Assembly (NCBI RefSeq): GCF_021134715.1
Contig: NC_060018.1
Coordinates: 310,001-374,000, forward strand
Direction of reading: 5' to 3'
Origin: Daphnia pulex
Taxonomy: Eukaryota > Arthropoda > Branchiopoda > Diplostraca > Daphniidae
Length of the DNA stretch: 64,000 nt
Shown: one piece after another, positions 62,149 through 64,000 of the stretch
How positions within the stretch are numbered: position 1 is the stretch's first letter
Layout: every line of letters starts with the position of its first letter
Made by a program: the position numbers and the translations under genes
The notes under the pieces: model-generated
Databases searched by the model: none
What the model saw: the letters and a program-made list of their open reading frames with translations, nothing else
What the model was told of the DNA's origin: nothing

Positions 62149-64000
62149 ATGAGTGTTTTGCAAGAAATGGTGTATCATGCTCACTGTGAATCATGCATTA
62201 AGGTATTGTTTCCATTTGCACCTTATCTTAAATTCTCAGTTAACTCATAATGCTGTTAAATTTGTTATAGATATCCAAATGCACCAAGAAAACTATTGAA
62301 GGTGAATCCTGTGCAATTATATGTTGCCAAAGAAAATGTGGGGCCAGTTTTCACAGTTGTAAAGAAAGTGAGCACATTCTACTCTGCCCTAATGTTCAAG
62401 AACCCTGTATCAATGTGAATTATGGATGTCCCCATGTTCTCTTGAGAAAACATCGTGGGAGACATCTTGAATCATGTCCAGCTAGCTGCTTGCCATGCAA
62501 TGCAGAGTGGAATCGTTGGCCACTGTGCACCAAGGAAAGGCAAATCCACATTCCGTTTGTTCAGATCAATCCCCAACTCCGAGAAGAGCAGTTAGGTAGA
62601 GAAAAACAAAAATAATTTTAAAAAATGTTTCAACTAAATGAAGGTATTGATATAGATGTGGCCTTGGCACTTCGTGATCAACGCATTTTGAACGTATGGA
62701 TGAATCTTCCTAGAAAAATTCAGAAACTTATGCGATGTAACCTCACACCAAGACATCCTGCAATTCCCCTAGTTTTGAGTTTGTGGGAGCCATCTATAAA
62801 AAAGAAACTCAAATCCATTTCCTCTGAGGATGGTTTGTCCAATGTGAGCACTCCAAGGCAGTCTGCTGAAAGAAGTGATAACAGCATTTTGAGCGTTTCA
62901 AGCGCCATTTCCACCGACGACGAATCTCCTTGGGGTCGACGCAAAAAACCACCAGGATTACTTCAAAGCGTTTGCGCCCAGCTTTTCAACAAAAGTACTG
63001 GACACAAACAAAAAACAGCTTCGGTCTCTAATCAAGATGATTATCCATACTCAAAAAATGAAGTAGTTGAAGAAGACACACTTAGTGATATAAGTAACGG
63101 ACTGGATGATAGTAGTATTAATGAGCTCGTCGACGCAGCATTTGCAGATTCTGGAAACTCGGGACTTTTACCAGCAAACCCCCCAGAATTACCATTGCTT
63201 ACGACTCTTGGCCTTGACTTGTCGATTGAGTGCATACCGCGCTACCAGAACAAACCCAAGTCGATGTATACGTTTATCTGCGCTCAAGACTTCCGCCGAG
63301 ATGAATTCGCCTGGCATTATCGCAATTGGGTAATGTGACAAAGACAGATTAGGATATCAGATCACCAACGTTCAAGTTTGTTTTAGCATAGCGAAATACA
63401 TGGTGGTCTAGACGGATGGATGGAGCAAAGGTGCCCCCTAGCCAGGTAACTAAAATATTTTCTTTTCCAAATATTTCTCATTTTTATTTCGCCAATGCGT
63501 GATGGCCCTTAGATACGGATGCTCGTTTGCCCGACGACGTATGTTTCCAGTTAACCCAGACCATCGCGTCATTTACAGTTCAATCGTTGAGAGTTTTGGG
63601 GTTACCAGGACCAATTCTTCTGCATTTGATCATGTTAGTACTCCTGGTGAGCTCTGTTTAACTGATCTTCCATTCGAGGTGCTTCGAACCATAGCCGGTT
63701 ACTTGGATGGATTCAGGTAGGCCTATTTGGATTACAGATGTCTATGTCGATGATGTTGTAGATATTTTATCGGGGTGTTTACCTTAGTATGTGTCACCTG
63801 TCGGTTACGTGCCAACTTCTTCGCGAGGTAGCTCGCTCTCTACTTTACAACCGTGGTCTGGTTACTGCTCATTGGCAAAAATCCCAGCAAGGAGGTTGGC
63901 ATATTACACATCATGTAAGTAGAGTAAAAAGAATTGGATTCGTTCTGGACAACAATTTAATATCCTTTGTTTTGGTTCGAAATTAGCGGTGGTCTTTCAG
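62149..64000 (+). CDS. FBXO30/FBXO40-like F-box protein (partial, runs off right edge)
   Basis: Seven exons are visible (62149-62202, 62271-62595, 62644-63329, 63387-63445, 63513-63716, 63788-63914, 63987-64000 and beyond). The N-terminus (HAHCESCIKISKCTKK, then several Cys/His pairs such as CPHVLLRKHRGRHLESCPAS) is the TRAF-type zinc-finger region typical of FBXO30/40. An acidic, Ser-rich middle follows. The conserved region CAQDFRRDEFAWHYRNWHSE and CPLARYGCSFARRR precedes the F-box (LCLTDLPFEVLRTIAGYLDG, then MCHLSVTCQLLREVARSLLY). The protein is a substrate receptor of an SCF ubiquitin ligase. Intron 2 is only 48 nt, and splicing it is required because the unspliced frame stops. The C-terminus is missing. 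Confidence 0.92.

Overview
The window is animal nuclear DNA: every gene is split by short GT-AG introns (mostly 55-90 nt), intergenic gaps are short, and the proteins are metazoan. Intron size, gene density and protein flavour point to a branchiopod crustacean, most likely Daphnia; this is inference, not a database match. Exon joins were made by hand from splice sites and reading phase. Every complete gene model below gives a total length divisible by three.

Layout, left to right. 1-747: no resolved gene. 748-3642 (-): secreted family GH31 glycosidase of the sulfoquinovosidase type. 4268-5717 (+): ZSWIM/MULE-transposase-like protein. 6538-10135 (-): ER chaperone GRP94/Gp93 with a duplicated, mutually exclusive exon. 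10943-12742 (-): JMJD6. 15543-23666 (-): an unusually large Shc adaptor (PTB + SH2), with a long 3' flank carrying a MITE (14969-15381) and a probable 5' leader exon near 29.9 kb. 30626-31212 and 31842-32495 (+): tandem microsomal glutathione S-transferase 1 paralogues, the second with an extra intron. 33946-36828 (+): alanine aminotransferase with an 11-nt exon. 37475-39203 (-): BTB/BACK protein. 39499-40333 (+): unrecognised 191-aa protein. 40624-42886 (-): TFIIF alpha (RAP74). 43394-44666 (+): RMD1-like TPR protein. 47662-51055 (+): nuclear IkB-like ankyrin protein. 52031-53714 (-): leucine-rich-repeat protein. 54812-57002 (+): class II CPD photolyase. 57638-58359 (-): MARVEL tetraspan protein. 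59096-61138 (+): SAMD8-type sphingomyelin-synthase-related enzyme. 62149-64000 (+): FBXO30/40-like F-box protein, cut by the window edge.

The genes do not form one pathway; this is ordinary mixed gene order with several divergent pairs (GH31/ZSWIM-like, Shc/MGST, BTB/191-aa, TFIIF alpha/RMD1, MARVEL/SAMD8). The points most worth following are: (1) two 137-nt alternative exons in GRP94 that swap the segment corresponding to the vertebrate client-binding loop; (2) an animal GH31 enzyme that keeps the full sulfoquinovose-recognition residue set; (3) an apparent recent intron gain in the second MGST copy, whose 5' half is repeated about 860 bp upstream; (4) a Shc protein with about 830 extra N-terminal residues.
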